A stretch of DNA of 64,000 nt from Roseomonas nitratireducens (GTDB taxonomy: Bacteria; Pseudomonadota; Alphaproteobacteria; Acetobacterales; Acetobacteraceae): positions 1 through 64,000 of the forward strand of contig NZ_JAGIYZ010000022.1 of the NCBI RefSeq assembly GCF_017813355.1. The letters are read 5' to 3'. Positions 62,369-64,000 of this stretch are shown here, piece after piece. Position numbers and translations under genes: made by a program. The notes under the pieces are model-generated. The model searched no databases. It saw nothing but the letters and a program-made list of their open reading frames with translations, and was not told where the DNA came from. How positions within the stretch are numbered: position 1 is the stretch's first letter; each line of letters starts with the position of its first letter.

Positions 62369-64000
62369 ATGCGGTGGATCGGCGCGTTCTGGCGATACTT
62401 CGTCGTCCTCGCCGCCGTGCTCGGCGGCAGCGGCGGCCCCTGCGTCCTGATCGCGGCGGCGGCGGCGCTGCTGTTCCTGACGAGCCAGGGCAGCGAGCTC
62501 GGCCGCAGCGCCGCGGAGCTCGGTGCCTCCGGCCTCGCCGCGCTCGTCTTCGCCTGCACCGTCTGGTCGCTGATGTCCTGGTACTGGGCGCGGCGGCTGC
62601 TCGACGACCGGTTCGGCGAAAGGTCGTCCTGGCCCCCGGTCGATGCCCGGCACAGGGCGCCCGAGCTGCCGGCCACGCTGGCCGCCATCGGCCTGCCGCC
62701 GGGTGCGACATTGCCCGAGGGTCACCACCTGCGCCTGCGCCGCTGGCTTGGCGGCGTCGCTGTGGCGGTACCGCGGTTCTGCGCAATGGCGCCCTTCCTG
62801 ATCGCCGCCCTGCTGCTCGGCGACGGGGTGCGGGAAGACGGGCTGGTGTGGCTTCTCGCCGCGGCGGCGGCCGTGGTGCTGGCCGCGCTGTGGCTGCGCC
62901 GGCCGGTGGCGCGGCGGCTGGGATGGCAGGAAGCCAGGCCGCCGCTCGCGCTTGGCGGGCTGATCCTGTCCTTTGCCGCGATCAGCGTCTTCCTGGCCTT
63001 CCCGCTGCGCGCCGGCCAGGCCTTCGGCGCGGTCGGGTCCGTATTCCTGTTCTTCGCCGCGCTGCTGCCGCTGGTCGCGACGCTGTCCTTCTGGGCACGG
63101 CGCTGGCGGATCCCGCTGCTGGCCATCGTCTTCGCCATCCTGGTGTCGCTTCCCGCGCTGCACCCCGGCCGCCACCTGGTGCGCGGCCTGGCCGAGGCGC
63201 CGCCCCCGGGGCGCATCGGGATGGAAACCGCGGTGGAGGACTGGATCGCCAACCAGCCCGACGCCACGAAGAACCCGCCCCTCGTCATGGTGACGACGGC
63301 CGGCGGCGGCATCAGCGCTGCGGTCTGGACCGCGCTGCTGCTCGGCGCGCTGGCCGACCAGGAACCGCGCTTCGCCGCGCGGCTCTTCGCCATCAGCGGC
63401 GTCTCGGGGGGCGCGCTCGGCGCGGCGGTGTTCGCCGCCGCCCTGCCGCCGCTCGGCACGCCGGGCCCGGCGGCGCAGGCGGCCTGCCGCGCGCAGCCGC
63501 TCTCCGGCGTACCGCGCTGCGCGGTCGCGGGCATCGCCGCGGCGGCGCTGGCGCCGGATTTCCTCGGCCCCGTCTTCGCCGGCTACGCCTTCGGCGACAC
63601 CTTCGGGCCCGCACTCCGCACGCTGGTGCCCGATCGCGCCGCGGTGCTGGAACGCGCCTGGGAGCAAGCCTGCGCCGCCGCGGGCTGCCCGGCCATGGCC
63701 GCGTCCTTCCACGCGCTGCGGCCTTCGGCCGAATGGCGGCCGGCGCTGTTCCTCAACGGCACGCAGGTGGAAAGCGGCAAGCGCGTCGTGACATCCCCGC
63801 TCGCCATCACGCTGCGGCATTTCGACGACGCATTCGACTTCTTCGCGCTGCATGGGCGGGACATCCGCGTGTCCACCGCCGCGCTGAACGCCGCGCGCTT
63901 CCCCTATGTGACACCGGCCGGGCTGATCATGGCGGCGGACGGCACGCGCAACGGCCACATCGCCGATGGCGGCTATTTCGAGAACTATGGCGGGGAGACC
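62369..64000 (+). CDS. Multi-pass membrane protein with patatin-like domain (partial)
   Basis: The first 544 residues of a gene running off the right edge, ATG at 62369. Residues 1 to about 290 hold around eight hydrophobic segments (first FVVLAAVLGGSGGPCVLIAA). The cytoplasmic or lumen-facing patatin part begins with the oxyanion loop VMVTTAGGGISAAVW near 310, has the nucleophile elbow ISGVSGG with Ser346, and reaches the catalytic Asp533 in IADGGYFENYGG. The dyad is complete although the C-terminus is cut off. Patatins with several membrane helices of this kind are known but functionally obscure. A second patatin gene lies at the other end of the window. Confidence 0.85.
   Translation, partial: MRWIGAFWRYFVVLAAVLGGSGGPCVLIAAAAALLFLTSQGSELGRSAAELGASGLAALVFACTVWSLMSWYWARRLLDDRFGERSSWPPVDARHRAPELPATLAAIGLPPGATLPEGHHLRLRRWLGGVAVAVPRFCAMAPFLIAALLLGDGVREDGLVWLLAAAAAVVLAALWLRRPVARRLGWQEARPPLALGGLILSFAAISVFLAFPLRAGQAFGAVGSVFLFFAALLPLVATLSFWARRWRIPLLAIVFAILVSLPALHPGRHLVRGLAEAPPPGRIGMETAVEDWIANQPDATKNPPLVMVTTAGGGISAAVWTALLLGALADQEPRFAARLFAISGVSGGALGAAVFAAALPPLGTPGPAAQAACRAQPLSGVPRCAVAGIAAAALAPDFLGPVFAGYAFGDTFGPALRTLVPDRAAVLERAWEQACAAAGCPAMAASFHALRPSAEWRPALFLNGTQVESGKRVVTSPLAITLRHFDDAFDFFALHGRDIRVSTAALNAARFPYVTPAGLIMAADGTRNGHIADGGYFENYGGET

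Overview
This window is GC-rich (about 70% by eye) and densely coded. Genes often overlap by 4 bp (ATGA/GTGA), and GTG starts are common. The gene set fits an aerobic alphaproteobacterium: cytochrome c maturation genes ccmA/ccmB, 7Fe ferredoxin next to CarD, four orphan Bug/TctC periplasmic binding proteins, and MmgE/PrpD and CaiB-type enzymes. A Roseomonas-like member of the Acetobacteraceae is my best guess, but this is inference from gene content only. I saw no rRNA, tRNA, CRISPR array, intact insertion sequence or prophage.

Layout. 1-5.6 kb: start of a porin-like gene cut by the left edge, a patatin-like hydrolase, a GntP-type permease, an AI-2E-family membrane protein and an alpha/beta hydrolase. 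5.7-15.1 kb: an RND efflux adaptor and pump, followed directly by a seven-gene Mrp/Mbh-like cation antiporter cluster. 15.1-21.5 kb (minus strand): an LpxR-like outer membrane protein, a DUF1269 protein, then asparaginase, an MFS exporter and glutaminase, and an AraC-type regulator. 21.8-28 kb: gpsA, ccmAB, aconitase acnA and small proteins. 28-35 kb: arfB and ethanolamine ammonia-lyase eutBC on minus; on plus, a catabolic run of split TPP decarboxylase subunits, a Bug protein, a 2-hydroxyacid dehydrogenase and an MmgE/PrpD protein. 35-42.7 kb: cold-shock protein with two small basic proteins, three further Bug proteins, enoyl-CoA hydratase, a CaiB/BaiF CoA-transferase and a very convincing D-tartrate dehydratase. 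42.7-49.3 kb: methyltransferase, MipA-like protein, CPA2 antiporter, then a minus-strand metal locus (DUF2946-like, PCuAC copper chaperone, Fe3+-siderophore/B12-type ABC importer). 49.3-53.8 kb: thpR, a TesA-like esterase and a divergent ABC pair in the tesA-ybbA-ybbP arrangement. 54-64 kb: a duplicated-domain lipoprotein, a Bax-inhibitor-1 protein, a DUF4157 remnant, the block carD-fdxA-S4-helicase, an MFS transporter, and a membrane-anchored patatin cut by the right edge.

The genes point to a versatile organic-acid and amide user. Bug proteins with tartrate dehydratase, aconitase, PrpD and TPP decarboxylase handle organic acids; asparaginase, glutaminase and EutBC release ammonia; the antiporters and RND pump handle ions and toxic compounds.

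The least ordinary items are the Mrp-like cluster, which follows the archaeal MBH gene order with MbhD, MbhE and MrpB parts fused into one protein; the CarD protein with a long histone-H1-like N-terminal arm; the combined copper/siderophore-type uptake locus; the two-domain membrane patatin; and the pair of palindromes at 41.34-41.45 kb.
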